Positions 10,568 to 18,701 of a stretch of DNA of 64,000 nucleotides are shown here, piece by piece. The notes below the pieces were generated by a model. The model was not told the origin of the DNA. It was given only the letters and a program-made list of their open reading frames with translations, and made no database searches. The stretch comes from Trichomonas vaginalis G3 (taxonomy: Eukaryota; Parabasalia; Trichomonadida; Trichomonadidae), in assembly GCF_026262505.1 (NCBI RefSeq), contig NC_067203.1:27075411-27139410 (forward strand), given 5' to 3'. A program made the translations under genes and the position numbers. The first letter of the stretch is position 1, and the number at the start of each line of letters is the position of its first letter.

Positions 10568-12475
10568 ATGTCAATTCCCTCTTCTTTGGAATATACTGAT
10601 AATAAATTTAAAGATCTAAAATCTCCACAGAAGAGGGCTCCTCGTTCTAATGAATCCGTTGTCGATAAATCGAGACTCAAAGAAGAAAAACCAAAGCGAT
10701 CTAGAAAAAAGGGGCCAAAATACATATGGGTCAATGTCAATCAAGCCTATTACCCCTTAATCCGTGAAGCTCTGGAGTCATATGGATTCAAAATTACTGA
10801 ATCCGATACAAAAGCAAATTTATTTTGGATAAATGCAAACGGATCAACCGAAACAGCATCTGAATTATTACCATATCAATTTTATAATCATTTTCCCGGC
10901 ACAGTTTCAATATCTCGAAAAGTTGACTGTGCAAAAAATTTAGAAACCGTCTCTCATTTCATGCCAGAAGCGTATTCGTTTAATCCAGAAACATACATTC
11001 TTCCATTACAGTTTAATGACCTCAAAAATCATATGCTATCCATCAAAAATTCTTTAAAAAGAACATTTATAATAAAACCTGACAAAGGATCTCTTGGAAA
11101 AGGCATTTTCCTTATTCAAGATCCAAATCAAGTCCAGGACTATACAGAGCCTGCAATTGCTCAGAGATATATTGACCCATTTCTCATTGATGGGCTTAAA
11201 TTCGATCTACGAATTTACGCTCTAATCACATCAATAGAACCATTACGACTGTATATTCACAATGAAGGTCTGGCACGTTTTTGTACAGAACCGTATAATG
11301 ATCCAAAACCTGACAATTTAGACCTTGTTTACTCGCATCTCACTAACTATAGTCTAAACAAAAAGAATGAGCACTTCCATGCGAATGAAGTCGTTGAACA
11401 AGAAGAGAAAGGTCACAAAAGGTCCTTAGAAGCAATATATGAAGCCGTTCGAAAGAGCGGCCACGATCCAGATAAGCTGAAACATGACATCGATGAAATC
11501 ATTCGTCTTACAATTGCATCTGTCCAACATTTTATTGCATCTCAGTATAGAATCGGCGTTGTTTACAACGATGGCAAGAGCAGGTGTTTCGAAATACTCG
11601 GATTCGACATACTACTTGACAAAGACTGCAAACCGTGGCTCTTGGAAGTGAATAACAAGCCGTCAATGGGAGCGGATTCAGAGTTTGACAGAGAAGTTAA
11701 GACGTCTGTGATACATGGCGCAATGCATATTATAAATCTTCAGCCGAACTTCAAGAAATGCGTGGGACAAAGAATTATGGATTTATCCAAGACGAAATCA
11801 ACCAATTCTACAAGATCTACTACTTTTTTCGACCCAGAAGGAGAGACACTGCGGGCAAAAGAAACAAAATGGAGGCAATTATACCCTCTTAACGATGGAG
11901 ATACTTCCGCCATTGAACAAGCTTTAGCAGTTGCAGCCCAGGCAAATGGATACAAGAGGAAAGAGAAGTTGCCAGCGTCAGCATCCCAAAATTCTGTTCA
12001 AATGCCACAACAATTGCAAGCTTCCACCACTATGCAGTTGCAGAGTCCATTGAAGAAGAGAACAATGCAAAAAATCGTAAAACCAATTCAGAGAACAGAT
12101 ATCAAACCAATAACGGCGTCTTCTCCCACGAGAATCATTCAAAGACCTATTCGCCAAGCACTCCCTCAGTTCAAAGTTGACGAATCTCCAATGATCTTGC
12201 AAATGAAGGGATTTCCACCAAATATAATTATAGATGAGGAAGAAAAAGAGAGAATTAAGTCAATTAAGCAACAGGCAGCAATTTCTGGTTCACAGACAGC
12301 TTATCAAAGAGTTAAGAACATGCTTTCGGTTGTTGGCGGCGCTCCGAAGAGAGTTGATCCTCAAATACCAATGCAGCCAATAATTGGACAGAGTTTTGCT
12401 GTTAGACAGCCTGAAAGAGCTTTCACCAAATCGTTTGTATTTCGAAATTATAATTTACCTGATTTAGTTGTTTAA
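10568..12475 (+). CDS. Tubulin tyrosine ligase-like (TTLL) enzyme, probable polyglutamylase
   Basis: A 635-residue protein. Residues about 45-395 form a TTL domain of the ATP-grasp fold: KPDKGSLGKGIFL (about 171) binds nucleotide, FDLRIYALI (about 213) and HLTNYSLNKK (about 258) are TTLL signatures, and FDILLDKDCKPWLLEVNNKP (about 346-365) carries the metal-binding Glu and Asn. TTLLs add glutamate, glycine or tyrosine to tubulin tails. The C-terminal 240 residues are Gln/Pro/Ser-rich and basic, perhaps a microtubule-binding extension. In a trichomonad the expected sites are flagella, axostyle and pelta. The catalytic set seems complete. It shares a 322-base 3' region with the convergent dymeclin-like gene. 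Confidence 0.9.
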   Translation: MSIPSSLEYTDNKFKDLKSPQKRAPRSNESVVDKSRLKEEKPKRSRKKGPKYIWVNVNQAYYPLIREALESYGFKITESDTKANLFWINANGSTETASELLPYQFYNHFPGTVSISRKVDCAKNLETVSHFMPEAYSFNPETYILPLQFNDLKNHMLSIKNSLKRTFIIKPDKGSLGKGIFLIQDPNQVQDYTEPAIAQRYIDPFLIDGLKFDLRIYALITSIEPLRLYIHNEGLARFCTEPYNDPKPDNLDLVYSHLTNYSLNKKNEHFHANEVVEQEEKGHKRSLEAIYEAVRKSGHDPDKLKHDIDEIIRLTIASVQHFIASQYRIGVVYNDGKSRCFEILGFDILLDKDCKPWLLEVNNKPSMGADSEFDREVKTSVIHGAMHIINLQPNFKKCVGQRIMDLSKTKSTNSTRSTTFFDPEGETLRAKETKWRQLYPLNDGDTSAIEQALAVAAQANGYKRKEKLPASASQNSVQMPQQLQASTTMQLQSPLKKRTMQKIVKPIQRTDIKPITASSPTRIIQRPIRQALPQFKVDESPMILQMKGFPPNIIIDEEEKERIKSIKQQAAISGSQTAYQRVKNMLSVVGGAPKRVDPQIPMQPIIGQSFAVRQPERAFTKSFVFRNYNLPDLVV

Positions 12476-12797
12476 ATTTTATGTTTGTATGTTATACTTA
12501 TTATTGCAATTCTAATTTTTCATTTCATTCATGAATCTAATTGATTTAAAATTCAATAGAAGAATATGAATATATAGAGAATGTTTCAGGTTCAGCACAT
12601 CAGAGATTCTAGTTCCCTCACACTAGGATAAAAAATTTTCTATTTCTGCTGAAATTGCTACATGTAAAGCGCTGATCTCGGAATAGTCTCTTACATGTAG
12701 GAATTTCACTGTACAATAACCATGGTTATCCTATTTTCGTTTTCAAGATTATGTATAAGAACCTGCCACAAAAAATTAAATCAAATAAACATAATCT
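12476..12797. other. Convergent 3' intergenic region with a short hairpin
   Basis: Contains an inverted repeat CTACATGTAA (12658-12667) and TTACATGTAG (12691-12700) separated by 23 bases, between two convergent genes. It could form a transcript hairpin near the 3' ends. No gene is seen. Confidence 0.4.
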
Positions 12798-14399
12798 TTA
12801 TTTTGATTCCGAATTTGAAGGGTTCATTTCAATTAGAGCGTTTTGAGAAAATATTGCGAAGCACCAAGCAGGCCAAGAAGCTATCATATTTGCTCCTACA
12901 GCCTGGTGATTTGTACTCATCAGTTTAAAAGATTGAACGTTAAAAGTTGAGATAATATCCAAATTCTGTATGTAGTCGAGCAGCAGAGATTTTGCTGGGC
13001 AATCTGGTAAGCAATGAATGATTTTAAAATTACTTGCAATAAAATGAATCAAAATTTGATTTTCTTTTGCTTTGTGAACAATGACTTGTGCAAATATATC
13101 CACAACTATTTGCAACAGTGTGGATATCTTAGGATCGTCACTTCTGGTTATCAAGCCTTGCACAAAAATTAAAAGTGCCCTGGCTGTTTCTTCTGAAAAG
13201 TTCTTGATGTGGGGGGAAATAGTATGAATGAGGCACAGAATAGAAATCATCAGCTCTTCTGAGGATATCTTAATTAAAATCATAATTAAAATCGAAGAAA
13301 TCGTTTCGTTTGAATGCTCCTGGAATTTGGCATTAACAATATTTTCTGCTTCATTGCACGAGAGCAAACTGATCAAACACGATATTGCGATGGTATGAAT
13401 GTACGAAATTCCGGCTGTTTCGTAAACTCTGAGGATTAATGATAGGATCGACTCCGTGATTTTGATGCCTTCACTTCTAGATGAAAGGTATCTGTTGAAA
13501 CCTGGTTTTCCAATCAAAACAAGGTTCAGAAAAGTTAATCCTTCAACTGAGAGAGGGCATTGAAAGGCAGTAATCGGTATTTCGTAGAAAAATGCTTTTT
13601 CGAGAATTTCACTGCTTGTATTTGAAATCATTTCTTTGAATAAGGAATCAAAATAGAAAAATTCTGAAATAAGGCAGATTGAATGGCAAATTATGGATTC
13701 CTTTGTAACGTTTTTGCTATTTTCTACAATTCCGCGAAGATACATATTGCAATAATTGCAAAGGTTTTCGATAAATTTTTTATATGGAAAATTAGGAATT
13801 AATAAGAAGTTTTCGTAATGTATTTCGTTTACACCACTGAATGCTTCTCTGCTGTAAAAGAGCAATAATGCGTGAAGCACATCCAAAAGGCTTTCATCAT
13901 ATCGAGTGGATGTTTTATACGTAGTATCCCATCTATCACTAGATTCTGGGATAGTGATGTTTTTGCAAAAGAGCAAATTAGCTAATGCTTTGATCAGGCG
14001 CTCTCCTAATGAAGGATTCCCTGAAGGTGAATTGAAAAGTCGTTGATTAAGTTCAAAAAGAGATTTGTCAATGGATGTTACAATAAAAAATGAAACTGTC
14101 AATTGTAAAACTGTATTTAATTGCTTGTAGAAAAAAACACCAATGTATTCTTTAGAATTTTTTGAAGGAAGAGTTTCTAAATAAGTAATACATACATGAA
14201 GAAGTTTTATAACATTATTTGGCTGGCTTTTCGAAATCTGTATTAAAAGTTTTGGTGGAATTCGAGCTCTATATTCTCTTTTTTGACCTAACTGTAGTAA
14301 GGTATTCCAGAATTTGATATTAATAATATCACCCCCTTCTAAAAGTTGGCTGAGGTGCTCTGAAAGTGGAGCATTTTCATAAGATTCTGTAATACCCAT
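12798..14399 (-). CDS. Dymeclin-like Golgi protein (dymeclin/Hid1 superfamily)
   Basis: A 533-residue, almost entirely helical protein. The N-terminus begins MGITES, with Gly2 suitable for N-myristoylation as in dymeclin, and FWNTLLQLG (about residues 30-38) resembles the conserved FWNQLLSF start of dymeclin. YDESLLDVLHALLLFYSREAF-type helices (about 165-185) match the central family region. Dymeclins are peripheral Golgi proteins needed for secretion and organisation of the stack. The length is shorter than animal dymeclin (about 670 residues), and family membership is judged by eye. Its start codon is only 30 bases from that of the divergent ubiquitin-like gene. Confidence 0.6.
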   Translation of the reverse strand: MGITESYENAPLSEHLSQLLEGGDIINIKFWNTLLQLGQKREYRARIPPKLLIQISKSQPNNVIKLLHVCITYLETLPSKNSKEYIGVFFYKQLNTVLQLTVSFFIVTSIDKSLFELNQRLFNSPSGNPSLGERLIKALANLLFCKNITIPESSDRWDTTYKTSTRYDESLLDVLHALLLFYSREAFSGVNEIHYENFLLIPNFPYKKFIENLCNYCNMYLRGIVENSKNVTKESIICHSICLISEFFYFDSLFKEMISNTSSEILEKAFFYEIPITAFQCPLSVEGLTFLNLVLIGKPGFNRYLSSRSEGIKITESILSLILRVYETAGISYIHTIAISCLISLLSCNEAENIVNAKFQEHSNETISSILIMILIKISSEELMISILCLIHTISPHIKNFSEETARALLIFVQGLITRSDDPKISTLLQIVVDIFAQVIVHKAKENQILIHFIASNFKIIHCLPDCPAKSLLLDYIQNLDIISTFNVQSFKLMSTNHQAVGANMIASWPAWCFAIFSQNALIEMNPSNSESK

Positions 14400-14417
14400 T
14401 TTCTAAAATTTTGACGA

Positions 14418-14422
14418 TCATT
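14418..14422 (+). promoter_or_regulatory. Initiator-like motif TCATT
   Basis: Lies in the 30-base interval between two divergent start codons. The presumptive +1 adenine at 14420 is 10 bases before the ATG at 14430. The match to the trichomonad initiator consensus is exact. Confidence 0.45.
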
Positions 14423-14429
14423 TTTTTTT

Positions 14430-15797
14430 ATGGTAAAAGTAAGTACAATTCTTAGTACCCTTGACAATTGCAAGAAAGAAATTCCTATCAAGGATAACTC
14501 TGAAGTTAAAGACATCATTAAATCTTTGATAGAAATGGACAGTCAATATAAAGATTTCATTTTTAAAGTTTATCGGGATGGATTAATCATCAGCGATGAC
14601 GAGAAAATACTAAACCCAGATCACCCATACATAATAGCTATACTGATTCCTCTAATAATCAATATTGACGGTCAAGATGTACAGATTTTAATGAAAGCAA
14701 CTGACATATGCAAGTCAATTATCAATGCTATCAAATATGCAAACCCAGTGTTGATACATCATAAAATAAGCGTTTTCTTTCAAGGTCAAGAAATAGATTA
14801 TAACCAAAAAATTGTAGATCTAATGAAGCCATATTCCAAACTTACAATGACCTCATTGTATCAAGAGCTCCAGTCACCAATGGAGCGGCTCGCCAATTTA
14901 GGGTTTGATAAAATCAGTAGTCGGATAGCACTTCTTGTAACGCAAGATAATTTCGAAGAAGCAGAAAAAGAACTTAAGAACGGGAATATTGCAAAAATTA
15001 TAGATGAAGCATCTTCACCAAATTTACCAATTGATCAACAATCTCCTACACTAATTGCTGTGAGGATTGCCCTTAATCCGGATAGCTTGTTTGATGTTGT
15101 TGAAGAGTTCTACAAGATATTAGGCGATAAATCAATTTTCCGTAAACTTCCAGAGTTTATTCAGATGGATCCTATTCTTAGGAAGCTAGATCTCGATCTC
15201 GAAAAAATTTACATTTTAGGAGTAATACGAAAATACATTAAGCCAGGAGATTACGGAAATCTTGTAACTCCTCGACAAGATTTCAATTGGATATATTCAT
15301 TCTTCACAAAATTACAAAAATCCAATGCAATAATTATGAACATACCATCAGTAATGCGCTTATTACTCCCAGATGTTAATATGCCCGACGAATTAATTAA
15401 CAGATTAATCAGCAAAGGAAAAGAAGATGGAATTGTGGATCAAAATAGTGGAGAAATAACACTGTTTGATGACTATAATGACGAGCTCCAAAATGAATTA
15501 ACTGATGATGAAATAGAAACAGCAAAGACATACTTCGCTGTTTTAGTGGAATCCTACGCAAACTCAGGTGATATGAAAGCACTGGATGAGTTGGATGACT
15601 TTTTCGGCGAGTACGATTTCGAGCCAGAGTATATTGAACAAGTAAAGGAGTTAATAGACCAATACGACATCAGAGACATACCAATAAACGATTTGAAGTA
15701 TATAACTGAACATGCACCGCAAGGTAATGTAGCTCAAGCCCTCGATATTTATCTTGCGCATAATAGAGATCCACATTCAATAGATGAATTAGAATAA
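14430..15797 (+). CDS. Ubiquitin-like plus UBA domain protein
   Basis: A 455-residue protein. The first 75 residues and again about 75-140 look like ubiquitin-like folds (beta-rich, KVYRDGLIISDDEKILNPDH reminiscent of the ubiquitin beta3-beta4 region). Residues about 152-190 form a UBA domain (ERLANLGFDKISSRIALLVT, then NFEEAEKEL), the three-helix ubiquitin-binding module. The rest is helical and acidic toward the C-terminus, with a second UBA-like helix set possible near VAQALDIYLAHN. UBL-UBA proteins commonly shuttle ubiquitinated clients to the proteasome; that role is inference. It is divergent from the dymeclin-like gene and convergent with the Fis1-like gene. Confidence 0.65.
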   Translation: MVKVSTILSTLDNCKKEIPIKDNSEVKDIIKSLIEMDSQYKDFIFKVYRDGLIISDDEKILNPDHPYIIAILIPLIINIDGQDVQILMKATDICKSIINAIKYANPVLIHHKISVFFQGQEIDYNQKIVDLMKPYSKLTMTSLYQELQSPMERLANLGFDKISSRIALLVTQDNFEEAEKELKNGNIAKIIDEASSPNLPIDQQSPTLIAVRIALNPDSLFDVVEEFYKILGDKSIFRKLPEFIQMDPILRKLDLDLEKIYILGVIRKYIKPGDYGNLVTPRQDFNWIYSFFTKLQKSNAIIMNIPSVMRLLLPDVNMPDELINRLISKGKEDGIVDQNSGEITLFDDYNDELQNELTDDEIETAKTYFAVLVESYANSGDMKALDELDDFFGEYDFEPEYIEQVKELIDQYDIRDIPINDLKYITEHAPQGNVAQALDIYLAHNRDPHSIDELE

Positions 15798-15828
15798 ATA
15801 ATATTTCAATTATATTATAAATATCTGT

Positions 15829-15856
15829 TACTTGCTAATAATTAGCATATAAATAA
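15829..15856 (+). repeat. 28 bp direct repeat with palindrome, copy 1
   Basis: Unit begins TACTTGCTAATAATTAGC and contains the perfect palindrome GCTAATAATTAGC. It lies just past the stop codon of the ubiquitin-like gene. Confidence 0.85.
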
Positions 15857-15882
15857 CTATTTAATTGAAAAATCATAAAGTC

Positions 15883-15910
15883 TACTTGCTAATAATTAGC
15901 ATATAAATAA
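15883..15910 (+). repeat. 28 bp direct repeat with palindrome, copy 2
   Basis: Second exact copy of the unit at 15829, 54 bases on, lying just past the stop codon of the Fis1-like gene when read on the minus strand. Two palindromic copies in a convergent intergenic region suggest a 3'-end signal for each gene. Confidence 0.85.
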
Positions 15911-15926
15911 AAAAAAAACATTTAAT

Positions 15927-16415
15927 TTAATGCTTTTTCCTTCGGAAAAGAGAGAATAATAGTAATGCTGCACCAGCAATAATTCCACCAGCTCCAACAT
16001 ACAATGCTGCATCATTTAAAGTTTCTTCCTCGTAGTATTGTTTGATTTCTGCAATAATTCTGCTTCTAACACCCTTTTTATATGCTGCCTGAATGGCTGA
16101 TTTAGCAGTATCGTCTTGACGTAGGCGATAATAGCAAAAAATTGCGCATTCGCTAAGAATATCTTCATACCCTTGTGATTCTGGCATCCATTGAGCTGCG
16201 TCTATATAAGAAATTGCTTTGGCAACATCACGCTCGTCATTTGATCTTGATAGATATAAAGCATATTTTAATAAATTGTCAAAAGTAGCATCATCATCAA
16301 GAGCTGATTGTATATCCACTAATTCATTTTCTGAAGCGGGCTGAAAGTATGGTTGACATGATCGCATTTTACTACCTAAAACTAGTGATCGGCGTGAATT
16401 GTAATAAGCTCTCAT
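15927..16415 (-). CDS. FIS1: Fis1-like tail-anchored organelle fission protein
   Basis: A 162-residue protein. The central region (about 30-130) is a pair of TPR-like helical hairpins with Fis1 spacing (TFDNLLKYALYLSRSNDERD, then KAISYIDAA). The C-terminus is a single glycine-rich transmembrane helix (AALYVGAGGIIAGAALLLF, about 138-156) followed by RRKKH, the basic tail that directs tail-anchored Fis1 to mitochondria or peroxisomes. In trichomonads the likely membrane is the hydrogenosome, where Fis1 would recruit a dynamin for division; this is inference. An internal Met at residue 17 would give 146 residues, closer to the usual 150. It is divergent by 45 bases from a small unknown gene. Confidence 0.75.
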   Translation of the reverse strand: MRAYYNSRRSLVLGSKMRSCQPYFQPASENELVDIQSALDDDATFDNLLKYALYLSRSNDERDVAKAISYIDAAQWMPESQGYEDILSECAIFCYYRLRQDDTAKSAIQAAYKKGVRSRIIAEIKQYYEEETLNDAALYVGAGGIIAGAALLLFSLFRRKKH

Positions 16416-16460
16416 ATATATAATGGTTGATTCATTTAATTTGGAAAAGGGTCAACTTTA

Positions 16461-16706
16461 ATGTGTGATTCATCAGAAGGAGATTTGGTAATTTCAATTT
16501 CAGAAATCTTTAGTACTTCGATCTGTGGAATGGACAAATTTGCCCAACGTCCCGTACTCCTTCGATCTTTTTCATTTGTCATAAATTTAGAGTCTGCAAG
16601 GTCCGAGTTTTTGTTAAAATTACTAAAATGTGATAATAAAAAGAGTATAAATCAAGTTTTTAATCAAATTTATCTTCAAATTAGAAGTTTAAGCAAACAA
16701 TTCTAA
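16461..16706 (+). CDS. Small unknown protein (81 aa)
   Basis: An 81-residue frame starting 45 bases from the divergent Fis1-like gene, with a TCATT initiator-like motif 27 bases upstream. The sequence mixes an acidic, hydrophobic N-terminus and a basic helical C-terminus; I recognise no domain. It could be a real short gene using the shared promoter, or a chance frame in AT-rich DNA. Confidence 0.35.
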   Translation: MCDSSEGDLVISISEIFSTSICGMDKFAQRPVLLRSFSFVINLESARSEFLLKLLKCDNKKSINQVFNQIYLQIRSLSKQF

Positions 16707-17218
16707 AATTATAATTAACTTATGAGCTCTTTGAACTGCTTGTTATAAGTCTCATGATATCATGTAAATTATTACAATTCTACTGCATAATTTTGATATA
16801 AGATTCATGTTCTATGAGATAACACTGATGTACTTCTTGTTCCGGCATTTAAGAGATTTCTTAAGTTAAGATCAAATTAGCCGATTTTCTTCATACACAG
16901 TCTTCTACATATACATGCTATGTGTAGTATCTAGCTAGTGTTTTAGGGAAAAATAAGTTAATCATTTTATAAATTTCGGAGATTATACGTATATATGTAT
17001 TGGCATAGGATTACATTACACTCATTAGCAAAATTGAAAACTGAGCGAGAAAATTTTGCTTGGCTACCTTTTTGCTTATTCTGAATCCATTTCCGAGAAA
17101 ATACATTGTTGCAACTCCATGCATCACTCCCAGAGACAAATTGACTCTGAATAATTCAAACTAAAGCTAAAGCATTGGAGTTTGTTTTTTCAATTCATTG
17201 GAAAAAAAATGATAATTG
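16707..17218. other. Intergenic AT-rich region, nothing recognised
   Basis: No coding frame, RNA gene or terminal repeat was recognised between the small gene and the DYRK-type kinase. Confidence 0.5.
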
Positions 17219-17223
17219 TCACT
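17219..17223 (+). promoter_or_regulatory. Initiator-like motif TCACT
   Basis: Matches the trichomonad initiator consensus; the presumptive +1 adenine at 17221 lies 23 bases before the kinase ATG at 17244. Confidence 0.4.
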
Positions 17224-17243
17224 TTTTCCATTAGAAACAAATT

Positions 17244-18424
17244 ATGAATTCTGTCAGCACTGAATACTTTGTTGATCCTTGTGATGGAGTCGCAAATGAC
17301 GGCTACGATAATAAAGATGGAGTTCTGATTGTTTCGAAAGACCAAACTATTAAAGGACCAAATGAAACGTATTTCACAATTTTGAGCCCTCTTGGCAATG
17401 GGCAGTTTGGAAACGTTTTTCAGGTTTTATGCATGTCGGCTGATATGGAAGCCCCAGTAGTCTATGCGATGAAAATTACAAAATCACAGCAGCATTATCA
17501 AGATCAAGCAAACCATGAAATAGAAATTCATCGTAGAGTACGTATTTCATCTATGCATAATTTATGCATAGATATTTTTTCAAAACTAACACACAGATTC
17601 AAGAAAAAATAGCTGCTGAAGATAGAAAATACATAATCACAATGATTATGGCATTTGAATATCACAATCATGTATGTATTGTCAGCGAATTATTATCAGT
17701 TGACTTATATCAAGTGTTAAAATATCGAAATTTCAAAGGTCTTTCAATAAGTCTTGTCAGGAATTTGTTAAAGCAACTTCTACAGGATTTAGTTGTTTTA
17801 AAAAAGATCGGAATTATACATGGCGATATAAAACCAGAAAACATCATGAGCGTAAACGGAAATAATGCAATTAAACTTATCGATTTTGGTTCTGCCAAAA
17901 CAGAAGGTAATTTTTCAGATTTTTACTTTCAATCGAGATACTACAGGGCTCCAGAAGTCGTATTGAATCTACCGTATGATTATAAAGTTGATGTTTGGAG
18001 TGTTGCCTGCGTTGCTATTGAGATGTTTATTGCAAATCCGATATTTGCTGGACAGAACGAGCTATATTTATTACAGCTTATTTCTCAATACGTTTCACAA
18101 ATTCCGATATCAATGATACGTAGCTCCCCAAGAAGGAAAGACTTTTTTAACCACGATAACACACTGAAGACATTAAATCAATATTGCTACGAAAATGGAA
18201 TCCAAGTTCCTCAATTTCAGCCATATTTAATTTATAATACAATTTCAGAATTGATTATGAAATACCCCATTGCTCGTGCCAATAAACAAGGGGATTTTCT
18301 TCAAAAGGAGATGACTAGAAGAGAACATTTCTTGAAATTAATTCAAAAGATGCTAATTATAGATCCAAAACTAAGACCAACACCAGAAAAATGCTTAGAA
18401 GACCCATTCTTTACAATTCCTTAA
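17244..18424 (+). CDS. DYRK-family protein kinase, two exons
   Basis: Exon 1 (17244-17537, 98 codons) and exon 2 (17597-18424) are joined by a 59 bp phase-0 intron, giving about 373 residues. The kinase has a glycine loop (LGNGQFGNVF), VAIK-type lysine (AMKIT), catalytic loop HGDIKPEN, DFG and an activation segment FYFQSRYYRAPEV. The tyrosine before FQSR matches the second, autophosphorylated tyrosine of the DYRK YxY motif. DYRKs are dual-specificity kinases that autophosphorylate on tyrosine while folding and then act on Ser/Thr. The N-terminal extension before the kinase fold is only about 50 residues, so substrate class is unclear. All catalytic residues are present, so the enzyme should be active. 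Confidence 0.9.
17538..17596 (+). other. Spliceosomal intron, 59 bp
   Basis: Begins GTACGT and ends ACTAACACACAG, the fused branch-point and 3' splice motif known from trichomonads. Removing it joins two kinase exons in phase 0 and restores the segment between the beta-3 strand and helix C. Retained, the intron brings an in-frame stop. Confidence 0.95.
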
Positions 18425-18701
18425 GAAATTTATTTTCTAACTATTTTTTCTGATAATGTATTTTGATTAACCTACAATCATCATTTCTGGCAATTTCAAT
18501 GAAATTCATGATAATACATTTCAGAGTGAATGTATTTTGCAATAAGTATTTCGGATTTTTTTTTAATTTTCTATTTTAGGGATTGTTTCTGCTCAAAATG
18601 AGAAGTTATCGTATATATGTATTTTTGTTTTGTATTATTAAAGCTATTTTTTAATTGTTTTTAAAATAATCGATCCAATAGCATTATTATTTTGGACTTT
18701 C

